From Certhia americana (lineage: Eukaryota; Chordata; Aves; Passeriformes; Certhiidae): DNA of 64,000 bases. This document shows positions 1 to 10,072 of the stretch, piece after piece. Each line of letters opens with the position of its first letter. Position 1 is the stretch's first letter. The stretch is taken from contig CM031869.1 of the NCBI GenBank assembly GCA_018697195.1, positions 13,757,431 through 13,821,430 on the forward strand, given 5' to 3'. A program made the translations under genes and the position numbers. The notes under the pieces were generated by a model that was given only the letters and a program-made list of their open reading frames with translations, had not been told where the DNA came from and searched no databases.

Positions 1-498
1 GATAGTTAGACCACTATTAAGGCTCTGGAAGAAAGCAAATACTGTTGTAGTGATCAGAGTTATTTGTAAAGTGGAGCACTTGCTGGCTGGCTCTGAGCGG
101 AGCTGGGAAAAGCTTCGTAAGCTGTCATAGAGTAAACATCGTTTGATAGGCAGAATTTGGTGGTGCAGACCTACAGATGAGCCCCCTGCAGAGTGAAATG
201 AATCTGTTTACATGGGAACTTTGGTCTTTATGCAAGTTCCCCCAAAGGGCTGGTGCTGCCTGCACCAGCCGAATGCGCAGTGCCCGGAGCTCGTGTTCCA
301 GGCAGGGCTGTGTGTGGGTTTGCAGGGGCTGGCTGTACCAGACAGGCAGTGACAAGGTCCACAGCTGACAGGCACCGAGCCCCCAGCGAAGCAGAGTCCC
401 CCTCGGTGAAGGGGAGCCGTGCTCCTTCCTTCAGTGGTAGTTAATCACACACTTTCATCCTCATAGAAAGGGACAGGTTGGGGTTTTTTTGGTTTTTC
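1..498. other. GC-richer non-repeat segment, function unknown
   Basis: No gene is supported here. From about 240 to 425 the sequence is clearly richer in G+C than its surroundings and carries several CpG dinucleotides (for example in ccgaatgcgcagtgcccgg and ggcaccgagcccccagcgaag). Short reading frames in both directions have no splice signals or recognisable protein features. It could be the edge of a regulatory element or an old repeat; I recognise neither. Confidence 0.3.
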
Positions 499-513
499 TT
501 TTTTTTTTTTTTT
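499..513. repeat. T15 homopolymer
   Basis: Run of 15 T, followed by C and five more T, inside a GT-rich tract that starts at 481. It may be the reverse complement of a retroposon A-tail or simple slippage. I see no element body next to it. Confidence 0.8.
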
Positions 514-1906
514 CTTTTTCCTGAAGACTTGAAATCAGAACTTGTAAATGTTTCACTCTTTTGCTGTGGATGTTTTTACTTTTTAACTATGGTTTTGCCA
601 AACTTGTTTATTTTTTGGCATTGGAATTGCCACTCCAGCTCTGTTTCACCTTTCAAAATGTTTCAATGTGTTTCTCCAAGTTCTGTTTAGGCTTCAATTC
701 TGTTTAAGCACATGCTGAATCAAACCAAAATTAGGAGTAACTTCTCTGACAATAATGGAAGTCCTGGATGTAATGTGGTGCTTTAAATGATATTTTGTGA
801 CTTCAAGTATGTCTGAGTATAAATGGTAGATGAATTCTGATAGGAATTAGTCATGAAGGCTTTGGTCCCTATGAAACGGCAGAAAAGTGGAAGGGTGAAG
901 CTGAGCCACCTTGATGTGCTTGAGCCCGGAATTCAGGATCTGAGTTGCAGAGCATTTATCTCTGCTTTTGGCATTGCTAACTCTGCCCTACTAGATGTTA
1001 AATGGGTGATTAATAGAAATAGCAGCATTTTACTGATGTTCCAGTAGATGTTGCTGGAGAGCAAAGTTAAGATTACTTCATCTAGAGAAAGAAATGCAGT
1101 GAGATTACAAAAACCAAAGAAAAAGCTCAAAGCTGTTGGTAGTTCCATAATATGAGATCAATAATTTTTACATCATTATTGTATGTGCTATTCACTCTGC
1201 AAACCTGTAGAGACACACACGCTGAAATGAGGCACATGTAAATACAACCATGTGTCTTTTTTTAAGGTTTTTAGTTTTTAACTTACCTCTTCAAATTTTA
1301 TCGTTATTATTAACATTGTTTCATCTGTGTTTTCTTAGACAAAGGGCTGAAAGAATATCCCTAAAAGTTAGGGGTTTGGTATTTTGGTTTTTTAAAGACA
1401 GCCACAAAATATAGATGTTTAATTATAAATTAAAAAAAAAAAAATACATGCCACCTCAAAATTAGAGTTCTAGTACAGTGAAGTTGCTTTCCTTTGAGAG
1501 CAGCAAGAGCTTGCCAAATTCACACATAAAAGACAAGAAATCCCCTCTTAATTTGTACATTATTTTATGTGTACTTTTTTAATCTATTAACAATTTAATC
1601 TTATGTGATTAAATTCTGAGAAGCCCTATGATGAGTCTCAGATCAATAAATTGTAAGCACCTAATGGCAAATGTGTGAATAGAAAACTGTGATGTTCTAT
1701 GCTAAAACTAGTGTTTTAATTAATCTGATAAAATGATAAAGCAGTCCCACAGGAGTGGAGGATTTTAGTATACAGGCACTAACTGATGCAATTTCAGGCA
1801 ACCACTGACCTCTATCTGTGGGAATATTTATTTTTGGAGATGATCATCAACCATAACTGATTTCAAATTCAAAACCCTAATGTGTGTTGTTTTTCTTTAA
1901 TCCTAG
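514..1906. other. AT-rich intronic or intergenic DNA
   Basis: Nothing gene-like is visible. It holds an A13 run at 1432-1444 and short chance frames, the longest about 70 codons. The last 30 bases are a branch-point-like ccctaat and a pyrimidine-rich tract leading into the microexon candidate. Confidence 0.5.
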
Positions 1907-1924
1907 CTTTACATGTAAAGCAGG
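1907..1924 (+). other. Candidate 18-nt microexon
   Basis: The 18 bases ctttacatgtaaagcagg sit between a near-ideal acceptor and donor. Upstream is a ccctaat branch-point match about 26 nt from the AG, then a pyrimidine-rich tract ending in cctag. Downstream the donor reads gtaagtatg, an almost full match to U1 consensus. The length is a multiple of three. Two of three frames are open; the phase-2 frame (one base, five codons, two bases) has the same phase as the terminal exon starting at 9915, and the joined codon is not a stop. The first 14 bases are a perfect palindrome. In-frame microexons of 3-27 nt are a known class in vertebrate neural genes. Chance pairing of splice sites remains possible. 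Confidence 0.4.
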
Positions 1925-3130
1925 GTAAGTATGCAAAACTTAGGCTAGTCGTGCTAAAAATGGGATTGGCGTGCAACTGGTTTGTACCTATTTGTATCTT
2001 AAATAAAAAAAGACAAGTATGAATTATTTGAGGACATTTTAGAGAAGAGATTTCAGTTTTTAGAGTTAAAATTACTGTGTTTGACTGAATTTTAGAATAC
2101 GTAGGAGTGTGCCTTTATTTTTTTTGCTACTTAATGTGTAAGAAAATTTCAACTTCTGATTATAACTGGGGAAAAAATGCAGATAGAAAAAATGTGTGAC
2201 AGATCTCTACAGTCATCTCTCATGTAATTAGCATTGTAGGCTATCTATTTATTGTGGGTTAGATTTAATATTTTTATGGGGTTTTGCAGACATTTTGCAT
2301 GTGCCAAAATGTCTTTAATCTGATAAGCTTTAGGTTGGTTGGGGTTTTTTTGTTGGTGACTATTTGGTTTGGGGTTTTTTTTCCCCATATAAGTTTGCTG
2401 TTGCTAGTAGGGATTTTCTTAACTTTCTGCTTCTTTAATTTATTGCTCAGTTTGTGCATGCACACAACTGTGTACATGTTAAGGTAATTCTTTAACCTTC
2501 AGAAGGCTGTCTGTGTACTTGATATGCAGAGAAAGTGAAATTTGTCTGCATTTCATGAGTATAGTTAAGGAAATGCAACGTTATCTGTATTTATTGAATG
2601 GGCATGTAGTTTTTGTTTTCAAACCCAGTAGTTCCTACTCTTTTAGAGACTATTAGCCCTGGCCATTGAATGTTGTGTGTCTCAGCTGGCCACAGCCAAA
2701 AGTTCGTGAGCACTTTGACATTTCTAAAATTCTGTGTCATTTGGAGAAAGGAGCCTGACTGTATCCAGTGAGAACATCACCAGAATTATGTTCTCATAGC
2801 TTCTTCACTCTCAGACTTGTCAATTCAATGAAATGGTACATAATTTAGTTTAAAAGATTGTAATATGTCACCAGTTTCTAAAGAGAATTCCCTGTTGAAA
2901 ACATTGGCAAATTCAGTTTAAAGGCTTATGACACAATATAGCCCTAAGGAATAAACTTTTATCTTTGTATTTCTCAGTTCTCAAAGTCATGAAGAGAAAA
3001 GCAAGCGTATTTGTACACTGGAATTTTATTTAGGAGAACACTCCTGAAAGCTCAGAATAGCTGCGCAGGGTCAATAATTCTGGCCACAATTGAGTTTAGT
3101 GCCATATTTTTCAGTAGCAGCAACAGTGTA
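1925..3130. other. AT-rich DNA, no gene seen
   Basis: Putative intron downstream of the microexon candidate. It contains GT-rich ggggtttttt tracts around 2340-2390 and a phrase of unique sequence, with no recognised repeat or exon. Confidence 0.5.
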
Positions 3131-3160
3131 TTTCTAGGTTTTTTCTAGGTATTTCTAGGT
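3131..3160. repeat. Short tandem repeat, about 10 bp x 3
   Basis: The phrase tttctaggt occurs three times in a row with one- or two-base spacers. It is probably a local slippage product. Confidence 0.7.
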
Positions 3161-5370
3161 CTCTGGATGCTTATTTATGTATAAACAACAACAAAAATCT
3201 GAATCTGTGTATTTTAATTGAAATCCATTAGAAATTCAAAAATACTTACCTAGTCTCACATTACTGGAACTGAGAAGGAATATATGTCTAGGAGTCTGAA
3301 GTAAGTTATTGAAATATAAAGCTGGGATGTGTACATAGGAAAATGTACTGCAGATAATAGTAATTTAGTTACTTATTTGATGCTTGCATCTGTGTCAGAG
3401 ACTGGGATACCACCATTAAAATAGGCAAATAAAAATGGGGAAAAAAAAGTAATTTTAAAAACTGGAAATAGGATTTGGCAATGAAGTCATCTTAAGAATG
3501 TTCTAAAGGAGGACATGGTTGTCTATATTTTCCTCATCAATGATGCATTAATTTCTGAGTAACACAAAGTATGGGATGTAATTCTTTTAGCTTTATTGTG
3601 TAGAATATATTTAGCTAGCCCAGTTCTTACTCTGTGCGTGCAATTTTTGAAGATATGGAGCTCAGTTGCTATCTATAGCTTATATTGATTTAATAAAACT
3701 CAACCTGTAGCTCATAGCTGATTCCAAATCAAATAAAATTTGTATTCTGTTATCACATGAAATATGATTATAACATGGTAAAACACTGCATTAGAGGGCT
3801 TTATTCCCCTGCCCTGAAAAATAAATTATTTTTAAAAAGCAAGAAAGCTTTTTTGAAGTAGGACATTGCTTTCAGATTGTTCTCCTAAACTTACCATTGT
3901 CTTTGAGATTTGAGGAATAAAATCATATGGATGTGTCTTCTATGTGGGCCTTCTCTGTAAAACATTGGAAGTGTTAGAAAACCTGATATATATTTGCCAG
4001 GATTTTTGTTATGGAATTGAACACTGAGTATTTTTAGTTGGAGAATGTGCCTTTGAAATGTCACCTGTTAATTTTGTATATATTTGTGGTATGCCCCTTG
4101 CTGTACTTGACCACACAGTATCACCAAGTAATTGCTCTTAACGGTGTCAGTTATTCTAACATTGTTGGGGAAGAACATAGTCTCTTCTGTTCCCCTCGTT
4201 TCTCTTTGTTACTGGATTAGTGACTATTTTGAATAGATTTTAGTTGACAAATTCAACTCCTACAGTCCTTTCTGTTTGGTCTAAATGTCAAACCCAGCAC
4301 AGGCTTTTGTAGAGGTTTCTATTCCCTGGCAGCAGAATGGAGACAAGGAATCTGCTGCAAGATGTTATCGTTTGGTGGGGGAACAAGGGTTGTACTGAGC
4401 TGGGAGAGACTGGTCTGCTCTCCTCACATGCAATAATATCTCTTTTTCAGTAATTCAGTGTGCCTGACCTGTAGCACTCCCTTCGTAGCAGATACTAATG
4501 CTAAATGAAACCTGTTTTATCTCAGTATTTATATTGATATTCATAGTTGTAGCCTAATTCTGTACATAGCTGATAAGGTATGGTGTGTTTGTGTTGGAAG
4601 GACACAAAGAGAAGAGGGGGGAAAGAATAGCCAGAGATTTTTGCAGGAAAGAAAATGTCTCTGAGAACAGTTTGGGATTAAAGTCAAAACTGTAACATCA
4701 GATACTGAATGCAGATTTCTCTTAAAGTCAAACTATTGTACTGTTGCTCTGGTACATGTGCATGGACATAAATAATGTATATGTGCTATACATATATACA
4801 TGCAGTCTCTAGAGGTCAGTAGAATGTAAGGAATGGACAGATGTTCAGTTTTCTAATATGAGACTTCAAGATGCAGCATATCAGTTGTTGCAACCTAGAA
4901 AAGATGAATATGTTTCTAATGAAATTTGGAAGTGAAGTAATTAATCAGAGTTAACAAAGAGCTGAATGGAGGAGAATCATGTCTGTCGTGTTGCGGAAAT
5001 GAGCGTAAATTATTTGTTTTGGGCAAATTCCTGATAAATTCTCATTTGCGTTCTGAGAAACTTGACAGAGATCCAAACCATGATTATTGTATTATAGCTC
5101 ATTATATTGCACCTCCTTGCTACCTTTTCTGAGAGCATCTTGCAGAATGACTGAAATATCATTCAAAATGGTGTGTTGAGACAGCATGTGTCAAATGCAA
5201 AGCCAATCAGGGCCCCAGTGTGGGTAACATTCATGTTTACCCTGTTAGCCATGACCAGCCTTAAGAAATTAATTGTTTCATCCTCATTCACCACCTTCTA
5301 ACATGAAATCTTCTGAATTAAGTGATCACTTGTGGTTGAAGACTCTGCTCTCTTTTTAAAAACTGTTTTC
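3161..5370. other. AT-rich DNA, no gene seen
   Basis: No exon, RNA gene or recognised repeat could be supported. The longest open frame is about 60 codons (4038-4220, plus), with low-complexity hydrophobic content and no splice context. Confidence 0.5.
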
Positions 5371-5812
5371 ACAGAATCATTTAGGCTGCAAAAGAGCTCT
5401 GAGAGCATTGAGTCCAACCCACGCCTGATCCCCTCCCTGTCAACCAGACCAGAGCACTGAGAGCCACACACGGTTGTTTCCTAAACACCTCCAGGGATGG
5501 GGACTGCACCACCTCCCTGGGCAGCCCCTTCCAACACCTGATAGCCCTTTTTGTGAAGAAATTCTTCCTGATATCGAACCTAAACCTCTCCCAGTGCAGC
5601 TTGAGGCTATTTCTCCTTGTCCTGTTGATGGTTCCCTGGAGCACAACCTGATCCCCTTGGCTGCCCCCTCCTGCCAGGGAATTGTGCAGAGCCAGAAGAT
5701 CCCTCCTGAGCCTCCTTTGCTCCAGGATGAACACCCCCAGCTCCCTCACATGACTGACTCTCCAGACCCTTCTGCAGCTCCACTTCCTTCTCTGGACATG
5801 CTCCAGCACTAC
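5371..5812 (-). mobile_element. CR1 LINE, 5'-truncated 3' fragment
   Basis: CR1 is the dominant non-LTR retrotransposon of birds. Read on the minus strand, this piece carries the last part of its second ORF (reverse transcriptase polyprotein): a 142-codon frame includes FRFDIRKNFFTKRAI followed by LPREVVQSPSLEVF, the family-typical C-terminal block. At the plus-strand left edge, acagaatcatttaggctgca and the following cattgagtccaaccc are the reverse complement of the usual CR1 3' UTR. The element is truncated upstream, as most CR1 copies are, and ends near 5812 where similarity fades. The frame is open for an old copy but lacks the catalytic regions, so it is not an active gene. Plus-strand openings over the same bases are shadows. 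Confidence 0.93.
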
Positions 5813-8800
5813 ATTATCAAGACAAAAGAAATCCTGACTCCAGAGTTAGGCTGAGTCACGGTGACACATTATGTATTGTTGTATTGTAAACAATGTGGTT
5901 AGATTTAAGTGGAGTTAATGTTAAATTTATATATAAATAAAGGTCCTTAGGAATTAATGGTTCTGATGTTCTCTGTTTCTCTCCCTAAAGAGGCTTTGGG
6001 TGGGATTTGGCACCTTTCTTCTGTTCATGCTGTAGTTTTGCTTCGCACTGTAAAATATTGATAGGACAATTCCTGTCATGGAATTAGTTAGATAGTCAAT
6101 TCCCTTTTTACTTGCCTTCTGGTTATTTTTGTTAGTTTGCCTGGAAGCTATGCTTCAAAAATCTCTGTGATCCCTCTAGATATTCTGCAAAGCATCTTTC
6201 AAAATAGTTTACAAAACTTGTTTTAATAGCGAGCTAAACAGAGTGAATTGTTGCAGTAATCACTCTGGTTTCCTTTTCCCACTCTTGAGTGTATTGAAAT
6301 TTTTCTTTAAGCATTAGATGTGACCAAATGAAGTTGTGGAAGTGGATCTCAAAATTCAGTGTATCTACTTCTGGAGAAACAGGAGAACTACTAGCTCAGT
6401 TTGTATTAAATTTATGCTTGTAACATAACATTGTGGCAGTAATAAAATATGTACTTGGATCCATTATTAATACATCATGATAAATAGTGAATCTGCATTG
6501 ATGTTAATTAAGTCTAATAGTTCTTCACATAAGCAGCACATAAAATTTTGAAGATCTGCCTGGTTCTGGTGTGTGAAATTGCAATATCTGATATGAAAAC
6601 ATCACCTTTGTAGATGGTGAAAAACTGGCTTCTTCAGTTGGAAATGATGGCAGGCCTTTGGGTTTAGTTGGTTTATGATGATATATTTTATTTTGCTTTC
6701 CTGTTGTTTGTGCAATTAGGCACAAAATTATACTACAACAGCAGTGGTCCATATTTTTAGATACAGTGACACCTCCAGGACTGAGAACTGTGTTAATGTT
6801 TGTGGGGACAGAATGTGTTTCAGAATTATCATTTCTAAAAAACATCTGTTTTCATTGGGACTTTTTTTTTTTTCCTCCCTTTAAGAAGGGTAAGCAAAAG
6901 AATAGTGAGAAGGGGAGATTAGATCCAGCAGCACTAGTGATGAAGGTGTATCTTTGGTTTCAGGAAATTAAGGAATGGATTGTTCTTTATATCCCCAGTC
7001 AGTTGCATAAGGGAATGGGGAAGGACTGGACACAGCAAAAAAAAAAGAGATAAGATGATTCTTTTTTAAAAGGACATTTGCCTTTCAAAAATATATACAC
7101 CAGTGTTTTTAAAGAATAATAAAGAGCAGGCAGAGTTAGTTTGTATTGTACACCCTATGTTTCAAGGTATGATCTTAGAAAATGGTGTGTCCTTTTGCGT
7201 CTACAGCCAGTAGGTAATCCAGTTGTAGGTAACCATAATATTAAAGAATTGTCTATATAGCTATCTGTGATTGTGGAGGACTTGATTTCATTACTCAGTT
7301 GGTCCCATAGTTTTTTGTTGAGTGTTTTATTTCTTTGTGAGAAGAGTTGTATGCTTAGAAAGCAGGACAACAATTCTTGGCTTCAACAACAAACACCACA
7401 GAACTCTGAATTATGTGCAAACTTGAGTAACCATGGGATCTGGATATAGAGAAATATGAAATGACAGTAATAAGCAGTATCACTGTAAAATTACAAATTA
7501 TTTCAATTTAAGTGATTTTATTTTTCTACACACATTTTTAAAGTCTGTCACCATAACTGTTGACTTCATCTTGAATGCATTCTGCGGTCTTGACAGTTGA
7601 GGATTTGTTAATACTAAATCAGTAATTGTTGGCTTTGAAGAAGGATCCAGCATCTTCAGCAAGAGCTTATTAAACTGTAAAATATGGATTGCCTTTACCC
7701 TAATGGCCTCTGAATCCTATTACCATCCCATTAGAGAGTGTGGGATTTTAGTAATTCTGTTGTTGTTTTCAGTGGGCAGCAAGTACAATGGGGAAGGGCA
7801 GGGGTTAATGCAATTCATCTCCTGTAATAGTGTAACAGTGAGTCCTTTATCATTCCATGGGAGTCTTTTCCTTCCTGCAGGGAGAGTGTCTGCAACTAGA
7901 AATAGTCCCCCACGCCCAAAAAACCCACCAAAACCCCTTGAGATTTCCTTCATTAGCACCACTTTGTAAACACAATAGAAGTTGATAAATAAGTGCCAAG
8001 CAGGCTATGGTCAAGGAGAGTTTTCAACTGCTATCACTGTGCCAAGAGGTATATTGAAATACCTCTTCAGACAAGATTTTGTATTTTTAATTATTTAATT
8101 GCATCAATGCCTTAATATTCTGAGTGGTTCCCAAAAATATGGAAACACCTTATTCCTTTCCCCATAAATTTAGTGTGAAAAGTGTAAACCAAAATATAAA
8201 GCAAACGAGGAGAAAACAAGTAGTGAAAGGAGTGAGTGAAACTTTTATATATAAAATAATGGTTGCTTATTTTGATCTGAATAAACTACCTCCAATGACA
8301 GTAAGTCATACTAGAGGAATAATTTCTTTAAAATTTACACTAGAAAGGAATCTGAAGCATTAGGAGTTATTAAGAGGGAGTAGAAGAAGTCATGTACAGG
8401 GGGCTTGTCTGCCTCCAGTTGTGCATGAGGCCAATATGTAACTTTTTTCAGCACCTGATATGATTTTTTTTTCCCCAAGTACTCTATGGAGATTGATTTG
8501 ACAGCTAAATTTCTAATGCTAGAGGCAACTTGCTTCTGATTTCAGAACAGGATCAAAAAGGGGAATATTTCAAACAGATATTGTAGGATCAGCTGAGAGG
8601 GACTTGTCAGAGTAACTTTTCAGAAAAACAATATCTGATACACTGATATGCATATCCTGTTGAGTTGAGGTTAGTTTGATTCATGAGATGCTTCCAGCTA
8701 ATAATTTTCTTTTCAAATAGAGATAAAATGGATTGTTAGCCAGGGCAGATACTTTACCATTATTTATTTATTTAAGAAATTAGAAGGCATTTATATGGAT

Positions 8801-9914
8801 TGGAGTCTTCATACTAGTTTTCCTTTGTTTTCTTCAGTGTTTGTATTTGGTTCAGCTGTTTTGTTACCTACAAATAACATTTGGCTTTATTATGAGTAAC
8901 CAGGGTCTTGTGTGCAAACAGTGAGAAGGGCTAAAGCAGAATCTGATGGAAGAGAGATGGGCAACTACTACTTAAAGCATAATGAGTAAAGATCATGTGA
9001 GCAGCTTTTTATGTCCCACCTGTATTTATTTATGCTTTTAGCATGTTTGGCAACAGAGCCCAAGAAAGCAAAGAGAGACATTTTTATAAAAGCAAGATCT
9101 TTGAGATCAAGTGCTCTATTAATACTAATGAGTTCATCTTTGCAGTCTTTCCTTGTTAGGTTTGTGGGTCCTTGCAGTAGTTGCACACAACACCTGCTCT
9201 TGTCTAGACAGATCTGTTTTCTGATATTGGTAATGATGGGTCTTGGAGAGAATTGGTTGGTTACCTCCTCGTCTTTCTGCATTCATTCCTTCCCAAAATG
9301 GAACATAGCAATTGCTCGCCCTTCCCATGAGTGCTGGAAAGAAGGATCCTGAATTCATCTGCTGTGGGAGTTGCACATAGGTAATCTGCTCTCTTAAACT
9401 ATAAAATCAGGGACCAGTAACCCAGTTTCTTTCCTGTGGAATAGGGAGGTTCTCTTTAACAGGCAATGCAATTTAAATGCCTTGCAGTATGCTGTACAAG
9501 TAGGTCAGTGTTATAGCTGGAACCAAGTCAACTGATTTGTCAGAAAGCTATTTTCCCTCCTGAAAGCACCCTCTTCTTGACCCTGCATTGGGTAGAGTCC
9601 ATGTAGGTCAGTCTAGTTCTGTTAAGTGCTGAAAAAGTCTGTGGGAAGGTATGGTCTGCTTCCTTGAGTTAATAATCTAATTATAGCCTACTTACAGAAA
9701 GCTGTACTATCTAAATATTTTAAGGGTTTTCTTCTTGCTTATGAGCAAAGTTAAACAAGAGTCTACTCGAAGAAATGTGCTTACTTTAGAAAACAGCTTT
9801 GTTCTACGAAATCCCAAAATGAATCTTTGTTCTAAACAGTAGGACCTAGGTGATAACAATAAAATGAGGGAGGATATATTGCATTATTTTATTTAGATTT
9901 TGTTTTCATTTCAG
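5813..9914. other. AT-rich DNA, probable last intron of the gene ending near 10.06 kb
   Basis: No exon is supported. Overlapping opposite-strand openings at 6525-7053, 7703-7969 and 8968-9376 have no recognisable domains. A 9-bp inverted repeat (aagaggtat, 6-nt loop) lies at 8044-8067. The final 30 bases form the T-rich tract of the acceptor at 9914. If the microexon and terminal exon belong together, this is intronic. Confidence 0.45.
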
Positions 9915-10038
9915 AAAAGCTAAGGCCTTTCAGAACATAGTAAAACAAAAAAATCACAAAGTAGCTGTACTGTTTACTGGTATGAATCCCAATGAATTTG
10001 CAGACCAATGTATGAAGATGATGGGCATCAATAAATAA
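9915..10038 (+). CDS. Probable 3'-terminal coding exon of an unidentified gene
   Basis: A T-rich tract ending in gttttcatttcag is a strong acceptor. After one base completing a split codon (phase 2), 40 codons are open to TAA at 10036. The other two frames stop within the first 12 codons. The peptide is balanced and protein-like: a basic start (KAKAFQNIVKQKNHK), a hydrophobic strand (VAVLFTG), then NPNEFADQCMKMMGINK. The VLFTG strand vaguely recalls the first strand of BRCT domains, but the chain stops far too soon for a whole domain, so I do not assign one. A second AATAAA lies 9 bases after the stop, and an A14 run follows. The upstream sequence is a pyrimidine tract rather than coding, which favours a real exon over a retrocopy; the genomic A14 keeps a 5'-truncated retrocopy possible. 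Confidence 0.55.
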
Positions 10039-10046
10039 GGTTTGAC

Positions 10047-10052
10047 AATAAA
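10047..10052 (+). promoter_or_regulatory. Polyadenylation signal AATAAA
   Basis: Canonical hexamer in the short 3' UTR after the stop at 10036-10038, with cleavage expected about 10-30 bases on, at or within the A14 run. A first AATAAA at 10030-10035 overlaps the last two codons. Confidence 0.5.
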
Positions 10053-10058
10053 GGTGTT

Positions 10059-10072
10059 AAAAAAAAAAAAAA
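10059..10072 (+). repeat. A14 tract after the polyadenylation signal
   Basis: Fourteen A directly downstream of AATAAA. It is either genomic A-rich sequence at a cleavage site or the fossil tail of a retroposed mRNA. No target-site duplication was confirmed. Confidence 0.7.

Noticed and set aside
5474..5854. 126-codon plus-strand proline-rich ORF
   Set aside because: It is the antisense of the minus-strand CR1 ORF2 fragment.
7773..7837. 65-nt exon between ttgttttcag and gtgagt
   Set aside because: Open in one frame only, but its phase does not connect with the microexon or terminal exon candidates, and the last exon base is A.
8044..8067. microRNA precursor hairpin
   Set aside because: Stem of only 9 bp with a 6-base loop, far shorter than a microRNA precursor.
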